A stretch of DNA of 50,260 nt from Paracoccus acridae (GTDB lineage: Bacteria > Pseudomonadota > Alphaproteobacteria > Rhodobacterales > Rhodobacteraceae), in contig NZ_BMIV01000016.1 in NCBI RefSeq assembly GCF_014642735.1, forward strand, positions 1 to 50,260, written 5' to 3'. Positions within the stretch are counted from its first letter, which is position 1, and every line of letters begins with the position of its first letter. Positions 35,663-43,995 of this stretch are shown here, piece by piece. The notes under the pieces were generated by a model. That model had not been told where the DNA came from. It ran no database searches and saw nothing but the letters and a program-made list of their open reading frames with translations. The position numbers and the translations under genes were made by a program.

Positions 35663-37096
35663 TCAGGCCGGCCCGCGCCGATGCCGGCCGGCCACGGCCC
35701 TGTCGATGCAGACGACCTTGGGCTGGGTCATGTCCTCATAGGCGAAGCGGACGCCTTCGCGGCCCATGCTGCCATGCTTGAACCCCCCGAAGGGCATCGC
35801 ATCGAAGCGGTAATCCGACGAGTCGTTCACCATCACGCCCCCCGCTTCGATCCGCCTTGCAGCGTCTAGGGCCAGGCCCAGATCGGATGTGAAGATCCCC
35901 GCATGCAGGCTGAAGTCGATGGCGTTGGCCATCTCGATCGCCGCGTCGAAGCTGTCGAACGGCTCCAGCGTGACGATGGGGGCGAAGGCTTCCTCGGACC
36001 AGATGGCCGCTTCATGCGGCACATTTTCCAGAACTGTCGGCGCATAAACGGCGCCTTCGCGGCGGTGCCCGGTCAGGACGCGCGCGCCAAGGGCCAGGGC
36101 CGCGTCAACGGCAGCTTCCGCGCGTTCGGCCGCGACGTCGGAGATCATCGGCCCCACATCGGTGGTTTCCAGCAAGGGATCGCCTGCGACAAGGCGGGCG
36201 GTGCGGGCGACGAAACGGTCGCGGAACGTGTCATAAACCTGCCGTTCGACAAGGATCCGCTGCGTGCCGATGCAGTTCTGCCCCGCAGCCCAGAAGGCGC
36301 CGGAAACCGATGCCTCGACAGCGTGGTCCAGATCCGCATCCGCCATGACGATGACAGGCGCGTTGCCGCCCAGATCCATCGCCAGCTTCTTCAGCCCCGC
36401 CCCACGGGCGATGGCCTCGCCGGTGCGGAAGCCGCCGGTGAAGGACACCATGCGCACCTCGCGCGCCGCGACAAGGGCTGCGCCCAGGTCCGCCCCTCCG
36501 ACTGCGGTGGTGACGACCTCGTCGGGCAGGCCCGCGTCGATCAGCGCCTGCACCAGCGACAAGGCCGACAAGGGGGCCAGTTCCGACGGCTTGAGCAGGA
36601 CGGCATTGCCCCCCGCGATGGCCGGTCCAAGCTTGTGGGCGACGAGGTTCAGCGGATCGTTGAAGGGCGTAATCGCCAGGATGATTCCCAAGGGTTCGCG
36701 GCTGAACCAGCCCATGCGGGATTCGGATCCGGCATAGGCGTCGAAGGGGACGACCTCGCCCGCGTTGCGGCGGGCTTCCTCGGCCGAAAGCTTCAGGGTG
36801 TTGACGCAGCGCCGGACCTCCTTGCGGGCCTGACGGATGGTCTTGCCGGCTTCGGCGGTGATCCGTCGGGCATGGACCTCGAGATCGGACCTGATGCGGT
36901 CGGCGGCGTTTTCCAGGATCTCGGCGCGCCGATGGCGCGGCAGGTCGCGGGCCAGGATCGCCCCGCGGCGGGCCCTGTCCAGCAGCATCCCGGTATCGGC
37001 TGCCGAAGTCTGTGCGACGGCACCGACGGGCAAGCCGGAAAACGGGTTGCGGACGGTGATGTCGGTGGTTGCGAAAGGCGAGATGGAGTTCACCAT
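35663..37096 (-). CDS. doeC: Aldehyde dehydrogenase DoeC (aspartate-semialdehyde to aspartate)
   Basis: 477 residues, NAD(P)-dependent ALDH family. [13 protein letters not shown] is the cofactor-loop region and Cys275 in GQNCIGTQR is the nucleophile. The usual ELGG general-base motif reads MDLGGNAP, so Asp241 replaces the Glu. It oxidises the semialdehyde formed by DoeD to aspartate, ending ectoine breakdown (ssd/doeC). ATG 37096 gives the normal length; the frame is open to 37207. It is ~110 bases downstream of doeD and ~105 bases upstream of enuR. Confidence 0.88.
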   Translation of the reverse strand: MVNSISPFATTDITVRNPFSGLPVGAVAQTSAADTGMLLDRARRGAILARDLPRHRRAEILENAADRIRSDLEVHARRITAEAGKTIRQARKEVRRCVNTLKLSAEEARRNAGEVVPFDAYAGSESRMGWFSREPLGIILAITPFNDPLNLVAHKLGPAIAGGNAVLLKPSELAPLSALSLVQALIDAGLPDEVVTTAVGGADLGAALVAAREVRMVSFTGGFRTGEAIARGAGLKKLAMDLGGNAPVIVMADADLDHAVEASVSGAFWAAGQNCIGTQRILVERQVYDTFRDRFVARTARLVAGDPLLETTDVGPMISDVAAERAEAAVDAALALGARVLTGHRREGAVYAPTVLENVPHEAAIWSEEAFAPIVTLEPFDSFDAAIEMANAIDFSLHAGIFTSDLGLALDAARRIEAGGVMVNDSSDYRFDAMPFGGFKHGSMGREGVRFAYEDMTQPKVVCIDRAVAGRHRRGPA

Positions 37097-37207
37097 CGGC
37101 TCCTGTGACCTGTCAAAGGGTGCAAGGCATCGACTGCGGATTCGAACGAACCGCAGGACGGGGATCGGTCGGGACGCCGTGGCGCCCCCGCCGGAAGGCA
37201 TCTGCAA

Positions 37208-38611
37208 TCAGGCGAGCGCGGTTTCGCCCGCAAGCTCGTCCATCACCTCGCGCGCGGCCTCGGCCGCCAGGCCGACGATCTGGTCCACTTCTTCGCGCGT
37301 GACGACAAGGGGGGGCGCAAAGCCCAGGATGTCGCCATGCGGCATGGCCCGCGCAATCAGGCCGCGGGCGCGGGCGGCCGCAGAAATCCGCGCGCCGACC
37401 TTCAGGCCCGCATCGAAGCGGGTCTTCTTCTCCCGGTCGGCGACGAACTCGACCGCGCCCATCAGGCCGACGCCGCGCACCTCGCCCACGATCGGCATCT
37501 GGGCAAAGGCCTTGCGCAGTTCCGCCTGGAAGTATTCGCCCGTGATCCGCGCATTGCCCGGCAGATCCTCGCGTTCGACGATGTCCAGCACGGCATTGGC
37601 GCAGGCCGCGCCAATGGGATGGCCGGAATAGGTATAGCCATGCGAGAACGACCCGATCCGGTCCGCCGCCTCCTCCATCACCTGATAGACCTTCTCGCCC
37701 ACGATGGCCGCCGACAGCGGGACATAGGCAGAGGTCAGGCCCTTGGCGACGGTGATCAGGTCCGGCTCCATCCCGTACTGGATGCTGCCGAACATGGCGC
37801 CGGTGCGGCCGAAACCGGTCACCACCTCGTCGGCGATCAGCAGGACGTCATGCTTGCGCAGCACCGCCTGGATCGCGGCCCAATAGCCTTCGGGCGGGGG
37901 GGTGATGCCGCCCGTTCCCAGCACCGGCTCGCCGATGAAGGCGCCCACGGTATCCGGGCCTTCGCGCAGGATCAGGTCCTCAAGCTCTTGCGCGCGGCGC
38001 GCCGAGAACTGCAACTCGGTCTCGCCCGGCTCGGCGCCCCAGTAATGATGCGGCGCGCCGGTGTGCTTGATCAGGCCCATCGGCAGGTCCATGTGATCGT
38101 GATAGAAGCTCATCCCCGTCATGGAACCGGACATCACCGAGCAGCCGTGATAGCCGCGTTCGCGGGAAATGATCTTCTTCTTGCCAGGCTTGCCCCGCAG
38201 GTTGTTGTAATACCAGACCAGCTTTGCCTGCGTCTCGTTGGCATCCGATCCCGACATGCCATAGAACACCTTGCTCATCTTGCCCGGCGCCATGCGGACC
38301 AGCCGGTCGGACAGGCGCGCAAGCTCTTCGGTCGTGTGGGCCGCATAGCTGTGGTAATAGGCCAGTTGATAGGCCTGGCGGCTGATCGCCTCGGCCACCT
38401 CGTCGCGGCCATAGCCGATATTGACGCAGTAAAGCCCGGCAAAGGCGTCGATCAACTGGTTGCCCTTGGCGTCCTGGATGCGGATGCCCTTGCCTCCGGT
38501 GACGATCGTCGGATCGCCCGTCTTGCCCGTCGCGAAATCCTTCAGCTGCGTAAAGGGATGAAGGACGCTGCGGCGGTCCATGTCGGCGATGTCGCGGATG
38601 TCGAGGCTCAT
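37208..38611 (-). CDS. doeD: Diaminobutyrate transaminase DoeD (class III aminotransferase)
   Basis: 467 residues. PLP Lys290 is in ITVAKGLTSAYVPLSA, Asp261 in LLIADEVVTGFGRTG binds the pyridine nitrogen, and YHGCSVMSGSMTG is the phosphate region. It is the omega-aminotransferase that converts L-2,4-diaminobutyrate to aspartate semialdehyde in the ectoine pathway (atf). It is divergent from doeX across a palindrome-rich region and followed by doeC. Confidence 0.9.
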   Translation of the reverse strand: MSLDIRDIADMDRRSVLHPFTQLKDFATGKTGDPTIVTGGKGIRIQDAKGNQLIDAFAGLYCVNIGYGRDEVAEAISRQAYQLAYYHSYAAHTTEELARLSDRLVRMAPGKMSKVFYGMSGSDANETQAKLVWYYNNLRGKPGKKKIISRERGYHGCSVMSGSMTGMSFYHDHMDLPMGLIKHTGAPHHYWGAEPGETELQFSARRAQELEDLILREGPDTVGAFIGEPVLGTGGITPPPEGYWAAIQAVLRKHDVLLIADEVVTGFGRTGAMFGSIQYGMEPDLITVAKGLTSAYVPLSAAIVGEKVYQVMEEAADRIGSFSHGYTYSGHPIGAACANAVLDIVEREDLPGNARITGEYFQAELRKAFAQMPIVGEVRGVGLMGAVEFVADREKKTRFDAGLKVGARISAAARARGLIARAMPHGDILGFAPPLVVTREEVDQIVGLAAEAAREVMDELAGETALA

Positions 38612-38752
38612 GGGAATCCTTGATGTCAGATGATCGGCAGGTTACGCCGGGTTACCAAGATGATACCGGCTTGCAGCGGTCGTTTTTCTGCGAAATACAG
38701 AACCACACGCAGAAAAACTGCGCATCTGACATCTGATTCATGGATTCACGTC
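38612..38752. promoter_or_regulatory. Divergent doeD/doeX promoter with nested perfect inverted repeats
   Basis: 141 bases. An inner pair GTTTTTCTGCG (38682-38692) / CGCAGAAAAAC (38708-38718) is perfect over 11 bases with a 15-base spacer. An outer pair GATGTCAGATG (38622-38632) / CATCTGACATC (38723-38733) is also perfect over 11 bases, spaced by 90. Lrp/AsnC proteins bind as multimers that wrap DNA, so DoeX is the likely binder controlling doeD-doeC and itself (inference). Confidence 0.65.
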
Positions 38753-39214
38753 ATGGACCTGGACAGTATCGACCGCCGCCTTCTTCAGGCGGTTCAGGAA
38801 AACAACCGCCTTCCGACCGAACAACTGGGTGAACTGGTCGGCCTTTCCGCGACGGCCTGCCAGCGGCGTCTCAGGCGGTTGCGGGCCGAAGGCGTGATCG
38901 AGGCGGATGTGTCGATCATCGCGCCCGAAGCTCTTGGCCGCCCGGTGCAGGTGCTGGTTCAGGTGTCCCTCGAACGCGAACGGGCCGACATCATCGACCG
39001 CTTCAAGGCGGCAATCAGGAAAACGCCCGAGATCATGACGGGTTATTACGTGACCGGAGAGGCGGATTTCATCCTGGTCGTGACCGCACGCGACATGGCC
39101 GATTATGAACAATTCACGCGCCGCTTCTTTTACGAGAACTCGCACATCAAGGGCTTCAAGACCATGGTCGTCATCGACCGGGTCAAGACCGGCTTCACGC
39201 TGCCCGTTGACTGA
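38753..39214 (+). CDS. doeX: Lrp/AsnC-family regulator DoeX
   Basis: 153 residues. The N-terminal HTH covers residues ~20-48 (LPTEQLGELVGLSATACQRR). The C-terminal RAM effector domain (VLVQVSLERERADIIDRF; GYYVTGEADFILVVTARDMA) is complete. ATG 38753 gives the normal start; a longer frame reaches back through the operator and is not credible. It is the AsnC protein found with ectoine degradation genes, probably activating doeCD in response to a diaminobutyrate-type ligand. Confidence 0.88.
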   Translation: MDLDSIDRRLLQAVQENNRLPTEQLGELVGLSATACQRRLRRLRAEGVIEADVSIIAPEALGRPVQVLVQVSLERERADIIDRFKAAIRKTPEIMTGYYVTGEADFILVVTARDMADYEQFTRRFFYENSHIKGFKTMVVIDRVKTGFTLPVD

Positions 39215-39324
39215 ACCTCTTTTGGGCGCAGAAGCCCGCCATGTTGCCCCGCGGTCATTTGGCTTTCCACTCATCTTAAGCGATAGTGGTTATTCCCTCC
39301 GGGGGAACGCCCGAAGATATCGGC

Positions 39325-39966
39325 ATGGGAACGAAGGGATTGATCGCAATGAAGGAATGTTCTGAAAAGCGCCCTTATGATCACCTGCTGGAATGCGCGG
39401 CCGAGCAGATGGCCCGGATCGCCCCTCTGCCTGAAATGGCGCTCGCGGCGCAGGAGGCTGGCGTCCCGCTGCAGAAGGCCCAAGCCTGGTTTGCCGATGA
39501 TCAGGCACTCAGCATGGCGGTTGTCGAACAGCAGATGGTGCTTCTGACGGACCATCTGTCGCGTCGCGCAACGGCCGTGCCATCGGGCGATATCGTGGGC
39601 CAGCTTCGCGCCATGACCCACGCCTATGTCGAATGGTTCTTCGACAATCCGACAGGCGGTCGCCTGCTGGTAAGCCCCGCAGCCGTTGCCCTTCTGTCGC
39701 AACACAAGGTGGGTCGGTTTTCCTCGGCGATCTATGATCTTGCGCAGTCCATGATGGAACGCGCCCGTGACGCAGGCCTCATCAAGGCCGACATCGACGT
39801 TGCCGAAGTGTTGCTGACAATGCGGGCGCTGACGCTGGGCATTGTCGTGCTGCAAGACATGGACCATGCGCGGCTGTGGGGAAATCACACGGACCCGCAG
39901 GCAGCCCTGAAACGCGTCATGGACAGCTATTTCGATCTCGCCCTGCAGAAGGTCGATGGACGTTAG
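39325..39966 (+). CDS. TetR-like transcriptional regulator
   Basis: 213 residues from ATG 39325; ATG 39349 and GTG 39286 are alternatives in frame. The N-terminal third resembles a degenerate TetR HTH (PLPEMALAAQEAGVPLQKAQ, then AWFADDQALSMAVVEQQM). The helical remainder with QLRAMTHAYVEWFFDNPTGG, then a hydrophobic ALTLGIVVLQDM, looks like a TetR ligand-binding dimer domain. Neither ligand nor target is evident. It follows doeX by ~110 bases on the same strand but has no obvious ectoine role. Confidence 0.65.
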   Translation: MGTKGLIAMKECSEKRPYDHLLECAAEQMARIAPLPEMALAAQEAGVPLQKAQAWFADDQALSMAVVEQQMVLLTDHLSRRATAVPSGDIVGQLRAMTHAYVEWFFDNPTGGRLLVSPAAVALLSQHKVGRFSSAIYDLAQSMMERARDAGLIKADIDVAEVLLTMRALTLGIVVLQDMDHARLWGNHTDPQAALKRVMDSYFDLALQKVDGR

Positions 39967-40402
39967 CCGGTGGGACCGGGTTCATCAAGGGAAGTGAAAG
40001 GCCGCCGCCAGGAGGAAGGGCCGTTTACAAAGTGCGGTCCAGCCAGGGCGAGGGCTTCATCCGGGATGGCCTTGACCCGCAAGGACGTTCACGATGCCGG
40101 AATGCCCACCACATGTTGAACATTGATGCTGAACTTCCCATATGTGGTTCATGCCTATCGTCTTGCAGCATAGCCGGCCCTTGCCGGGCTTCAGGGGGCC
40201 ACTCCTGAACCGCGGCTGACCCCGCAGGCGGCCGGTCCGTGATCGGTGGCCACTGCGGGGGACGGAATTCACCACATCATCTGGCAACGAGGCGGCAGGG
40301 CGCGGGATCGCGGCGGCCGTTCTTCGATGCTCATGGAAGCATGGTCGTTACACCGACGGGCAGGGCTGACCGGTAACGACCCCGATGACACAGGAGGTCG
40401 CA
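39967..40402. other. Intergenic stretch without a recognisable gene
   Basis: About 435 bases. Open frames on both strands are short, Arg/Gly/Pro-rich and lack start signals. The final 20 bases carry the strong AGGAGG site of the DUF1127 gene. I found no tRNA-like or long-hairpin structure; a small RNA cannot be excluded. Confidence 0.4.
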
Positions 40403-40756
40403 ATGTCGCATGATCCATCCACCACGAACCAACTTGCCACGCGGATGCCATTCCGCAATCAAGGCACCATCAATCTGACCGCTGCCATGGGCCGGCGGGT
40501 GAAAGCGGCGCTGTGCCGCTGGCAGAAGCAGCGGGCCGTCAGGACGCTGCAGGAGCTTGACGACCGGCTCCTCGATGACATCGGCCTGACGCGCAACGAC
40601 ATCCAGAAGGTGGTCGATGAACTTGTAGGTCCGCCGCCTCGTCCGGGGCGACCCGAAGGACCCAGCCTGACAAGGACAAACGAGCCCGTTCCGGCCAGGG
40701 AAGCGCGAAAGCCGGGGCCGGTCTGGGACGTGTACCAGTCCTGGAGAGACCTGTGA
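40403..40756 (+). CDS. DUF1127 domain protein with a long proline/arginine-rich tail
   Basis: 117 residues; ATG 40403 has a perfect AGGAGG 6 bases upstream. Residues ~53-78 (RTLQELDDRLLDDIGLTRND) are the DUF1127 (YjiS-like) motif, an arginine-rich small domain of alphaproteobacteria linked in some species to phosphate/nitrogen homeostasis and RNA binding. The ~40-residue tail (PPPRPGRPEGPSLTRTNEPV...) is unusual, because most DUF1127 proteins end soon after the motif. Confidence 0.75.
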   Translation: MSHDPSTTNQLATRMPFRNQGTINLTAAMGRRVKAALCRWQKQRAVRTLQELDDRLLDDIGLTRNDIQKVVDELVGPPPRPGRPEGPSLTRTNEPVPAREARKPGPVWDVYQSWRDL

Positions 40757-40932
40757 GGGCCCCGGCCGTGCCGATCCCCGGCGTCCCGCCGTCGCGGGAG
40801 GAACGAGCGCGTCAGGAAAGCCTGGCCCGCTGGGAGGATGACGGGGGACGCCTGTTCGCCTTCGCTGCCGCGCCCCGGACGGGAAGGGTGCTTGGCGCAC
40901 CCGGTCGCGGCTCTCCTCGGGCTTCTGTCTGA
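40753..40932 (+). CDS. Possible small protein coupled to the DUF1127 gene
   Basis: A GTG at 40753 overlaps the DUF1127 stop as GTGA and opens 59 codons to TGA 40930-40932. Composition is acidic/basic mixed (PPSREERARQESLARWEDDG) and third positions are G/C-rich, as in real genes here. There is no ATG, no family match I know, and the GTGA overlap could be chance. Confidence 0.25.
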   Translation: MRAPAVPIPGVPPSREERARQESLARWEDDGGRLFAFAAAPRTGRVLGAPGRGSPRASV

Positions 40933-41172
40933 CGCCTGCGTCCGGCCCGGCCATGGCTGGATCCCGGGGGGATCGAAGGCCGCCGGGCCGGTTCGCGTCA
41001 TCAAGGGCCCTGCCCTGTCCGCGAAATCCAAAGGACCCCCGACGCCCTGCCGCTGCCTGCGCCCGGACACGGACGTCAGGCGCAGGCCGCGGGTGTTCAT
41101 CGCTTGCATCGCCCCGCGAAGGTCAACCGCCTTCCAGGCCGTGTTTGGACGCCGCGCATCTGGCCGGACGCC
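40933..41172. other. Intergenic stretch without a recognisable gene
   Basis: 240 bases between the possible small frame and the DUF421 stop codon (about 415 bases from the DUF1127 stop). Both strands give only Pro/Arg-rich shadow frames. No terminator hairpin with a T-tract is visible. Confidence 0.4.
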
Positions 41173-41640
41173 TCAGCTTGGCTCCATCCTGACGACGCTC
41201 AGCCGCCCGTCGCTTTCCACATAGGCTGATCGAACCTCGGAAATCTCGTCGATGCCGTTCAGGCGCAGGTGGCTGATCAGTTCCTCGGGGGTCAGAAGCT
41301 CCCTGCGCATGTTGCGGGGGATCGTCTGCCCGTCCTTGACCACCTGCAGGGGGTCATGTTCGATCAACCGCTCGAACCACCTGAAGCTGAACGACAGCCG
41401 ATTGGTCAGGTAGTTCAGCGCCAGCATTGTCACGATCTGCACCGTCCCGTCGGCCAGCGAGCTGTAATCCCCAAGCGCATGAGAGGCAGCCTCGGTGATC
41501 AGAAGCAGGAACACCAGGTCCATCGGCGCCAGCTCGCCGCCCGTCCGCCGCGGAAGCAACCGAAACAGCACCATGAACAGGACAAACAGGAACGCGCCGC
41601 GCGCGATCAGTTCAAGAAGCGGAGTTTCAAGCTGGAACAT
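41173..41640 (-). CDS. DUF421 (YetF-like) inner-membrane protein
   Basis: 155 residues. Three hydrophobic segments (GAFLFVLFMVLFRLLP; PMDLVFLLLITEAASHAL; VQIVTMLALNYLTNRLSF) are followed by a cytoplasmic domain (DPLQVVKDGQTIPRNMRREL, then LTPEELISHLRLNG) typical of DUF421/YetF. Function is poorly known in the family. It stands alone, with a ~430-base gap upstream. Confidence 0.82.
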   Translation of the reverse strand: MFQLETPLLELIARGAFLFVLFMVLFRLLPRRTGGELAPMDLVFLLLITEAASHALGDYSSLADGTVQIVTMLALNYLTNRLSFSFRWFERLIEHDPLQVVKDGQTIPRNMRRELLTPEELISHLRLNGIDEISEVRSAYVESDGRLSVVRMEPS

Positions 41641-42074
41641 GCCAAGTGACCTTCATGTCGATAAGCTTCCTCAATCCGGGCCGGACGGGTTTGTTCCTTT
41701 CGCCAAGGGCGCCTCGCCCCGCTTGGTGCCATCGTCCCTCGCCGTCCTTGCACGCCGGCGATCTGAACGGCGGCCGCCAAGGTCGCGCGGTTGGTCCCAG
41801 TAAGCCTTTGCTTCTTCGACCTGGCGGCGGCGAACGGGACGGCCTTCTGCACCTGTCTCGGCCTGAACCTTCAGGCCGCCGTGCAACCGCCAAAAGGCGG
41901 AACAAGCCTCCTCCATTGCTGCCGCGTCTGGCTTTGCCACCGGGGCGGGGCAGGTCCGCCTGGGGCGCACGGGCCGGCTTTGGCGCCCTTGCCGGCATCG
42001 GGGTTCAGGATCGGCAGGTAGGTCGCCCGCCTTCGGTCACTGGCCTTGCCTGCGGAAGGGGCATTGCCGGGCAA
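41641..42074 (-). other. Region with a possible degraded or unidentified small gene
   Basis: About 430 bases. The minus strand has a 99-codon frame (41671-41970) containing MEEACSAFWRLHGGLKVQAE. This segment looks protein-like and helical, but the rest becomes Arg-rich. A second overlapping frame has a more natural composition (AVPFAAARSKKQRLTGTNRA) just downstream. This pattern fits one helical protein broken by a frameshift. I cannot name it with confidence. Confidence 0.3.
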
Positions 42075-42950
42075 TCAGAACCCGCGCATCAAGCTTGGTA
42101 TCTCGGCGGGAAGCTGCCGCGCCAGAAATCCCATCGGCCCGTGACGCTCGGACAGACGGCGGCCCGCTTCGCCGTGCAGCCAGACACCCCAGCACGCGGC
42201 TTCCCAGTTGCCCAGTCCTCGCGCGCTCAGCCCCGCGATGATCCCGGTCAGCACATCCCCGGAACCGCCGGTGGCAAGTCCTGCCCCGCCTCCGCCATAA
42301 AGGGCGGTGTCGCCCCCTGGACCCGCCAGCATTGTCGTCGGCCCCTTCAGGATCACCACGGCACCCAGGTCCTGCGCCAGTTGCACAAGTATCCTCGCAC
42401 GGTCCTTCGTCACCACATCCCGGTCTTCCCCGGTCAGCGCCGCCATCTCTCCGGCATGGGGCGTCAGGATCAGGCGGCCTGCCATCCGGCGCAGCAAGGG
42501 CAGGCGGTCATGGCCCGCGGCCACCGCGGCCGCGTCAAGGATCACGCTGCAGGCATTGGCCCGGGGCAGGATCGCATCGAGGATCCGGCCTGCCACGTCG
42601 GCGGATCCCATGGCCGGGCCGATCCCCAGGCAATCGCAATGGTCCAGCAGTTCCTCCACCGGGCCGGTGCCCGCAATTTCGCCGGCTTCGTCCGTGGGCA
42701 GGGCGAACATCCCCGCCTCGGGAAGCAGCACCCCCAGGGGGATCGCCAGCATGTCGGGCACGGCCAGTTGCACCTTGCCGGCGCCCGACTGGAACGCCGC
42801 CTCGGCGGTCAGGCGCACCCCGCCGGGCACCCGCGCCGAGCCGCCGACCAGCAGCACGCGACCGCGCTCGTTCTTGTCCACGTCGCCATGAACCGGCAGC
42901 GGATGGGCCCGCAGCCATGCGGCGTCCAGCGGGACCGGTCCCTCGCTCAT
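42075..42950 (-). CDS. nnrD: ADP-dependent NAD(P)H-hydrate dehydratase (YjeF C-terminal domain only)
   Basis: 291 residues, ribokinase-like fold. RLILTPHAGEMAALTG (160-175) and LATGGSGDVLTGIIAGLSAR (225-244, catalytic Asp232) are diagnostic. It repairs hydrated NAD(P)H. The N-terminal epimerase domain that is fused in many bacteria is absent, so the epimerase must be a separate gene elsewhere. ATG 42950 overlaps the histidine-phosphatase stop (ATGA). Confidence 0.9.
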   Translation of the reverse strand: MSEGPVPLDAAWLRAHPLPVHGDVDKNERGRVLLVGGSARVPGGVRLTAEAAFQSGAGKVQLAVPDMLAIPLGVLLPEAGMFALPTDEAGEIAGTGPVEELLDHCDCLGIGPAMGSADVAGRILDAILPRANACSVILDAAAVAAGHDRLPLLRRMAGRLILTPHAGEMAALTGEDRDVVTKDRARILVQLAQDLGAVVILKGPTTMLAGPGGDTALYGGGGAGLATGGSGDVLTGIIAGLSARGLGNWEAACWGVWLHGEAGRRLSERHGPMGFLARQLPAEIPSLMRGF

Positions 42951-43711
42951 CCCCGGCTGCCTGCGATGGCGTCCGGGTTGGACGTGACCGGCGTCTTGTC
43001 GGCCACCATCGGCGCGATGACGTTGTAGCGCAGCAGCTTCATCTCGCCATCGCCTTCCTCGGTTTCGGCGAAGCAGTATTCCGTGATCGAACAGTTCGCC
43101 ACATCCCCTTCCGCGTCGATGGCCAGGATTTCCTCCTCGGTCAGTCCCTCGATGATATAGCGCAGGCACAGGACCACCACCTGATGGGCGACGATCATGA
43201 CCCTGCAGCCGCCATGGTGAAGCCCCACGGTGTCAAGCAGCGAGCGCAGGCGGAAAATGACATCGCACCAGCTCTCGCCCCCCGGCGGCCGGTGATAGAA
43301 CTTGCCAAGCAGCCGGCGCAACTCGGCCTGCTGCGGTTCTTCCTCGCGCACGCCCATGGTCGTCAGCCCGTCAAGGATGCCGAACTCCTTCTCGCGCAGG
43401 CGCTCGTCAAGGCGCAGGGCCAGGGTGGGCCGGCAGCCGCCGGCATCCCGGAAGATCTCGGCGGTCTGGCGCGCGCGCAGGTAAGGCGAACACATCAGGA
43501 CATTGGGCCGCGCGCCTTCCTCGCCTTCCGCAAACCAGCGGCCCAGGGCAAGCGCCTGATCGCGCCCAAGCGCCGAAAGGGGGATGTCCACGTCGCGGGC
43601 GATCAGATCGATGCGACGCTGCCCCGCCTCATGCGCCTTTTCGCGCGCGACGTTGCCGGCGCTCTGCCCGTGGCGCACCAGCCACAGCCGTTCGGGCCAT
43701 CTTGGCGTCAT
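42947..43711 (-). CDS. Histidine phosphatase family protein (phosphoglycerate-mutase-like)
   Basis: 254 residues from ATG 43711. LVRHGQSAGN (11-20) has the catalytic His14. RARQTAEIF carries the phosphate-binding Arg. LREKEFGILDG holds the acid Glu, and VMIVAHQVVVLCL the second His. The family includes phosphatases and mutases acting on sugars and small phosphates. Translational coupling to nnrD hints at a metabolite-repair or housekeeping role, but the substrate is unknown. An ATG at 43753 is an alternative. Confidence 0.88.
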   Translation of the reverse strand: MTPRWPERLWLVRHGQSAGNVAREKAHEAGQRRIDLIARDVDIPLSALGRDQALALGRWFAEGEEGARPNVLMCSPYLRARQTAEIFRDAGGCRPTLALRLDERLREKEFGILDGLTTMGVREEEPQQAELRRLLGKFYHRPPGGESWCDVIFRLRSLLDTVGLHHGGCRVMIVAHQVVVLCLRYIIEGLTEEEILAIDAEGDVANCSITEYCFAETEEGDGEMKLLRYNVIAPMVADKTPVTSNPDAIAGSRG

Positions 43712-43995
43712 GGTCACCCCTGCCCCTGCATGGTATCGCAGGCCAACGAGCAAGGGCAGCCAACGGTTCAGTCGCCCGATGCCAAATCATCCGTGGCGGC
43801 ATCTTTATCTGCCGGTTTCTTGCCCATGCCCAGGCTTTGACCGATGCGGATGCGCCGGTGGGGGATGATGCGGGGCACGGATGAGATGCGCAGAGGCCTT
43901 CGAAAGCAATCCCGCGATCATCAGAAACAAAGCAGAGTGAAAGGGCTTTCCGGCCGAGGCCAGTTCACGCCGACATCGGTGGCATCGGTCGGAAA

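Noticed and set aside
39286..39324. GTG 39286 as the start of the TetR-like gene
   Set aside because: It adds 13 residues (VIPSGGTPEDIG) without a ribosome site and lies in a small TTCCC/GGGAA inverted repeat; kept only as an alternative.
41646..43028. Long plus-strand frame across the gap before nnrD and over nnrD itself
   Set aside because: It is Pro/Gly/Arg-rich, overlaps a confident NAD(P)H-hydrate dehydratase on the other strand and has no Shine-Dalgarno.
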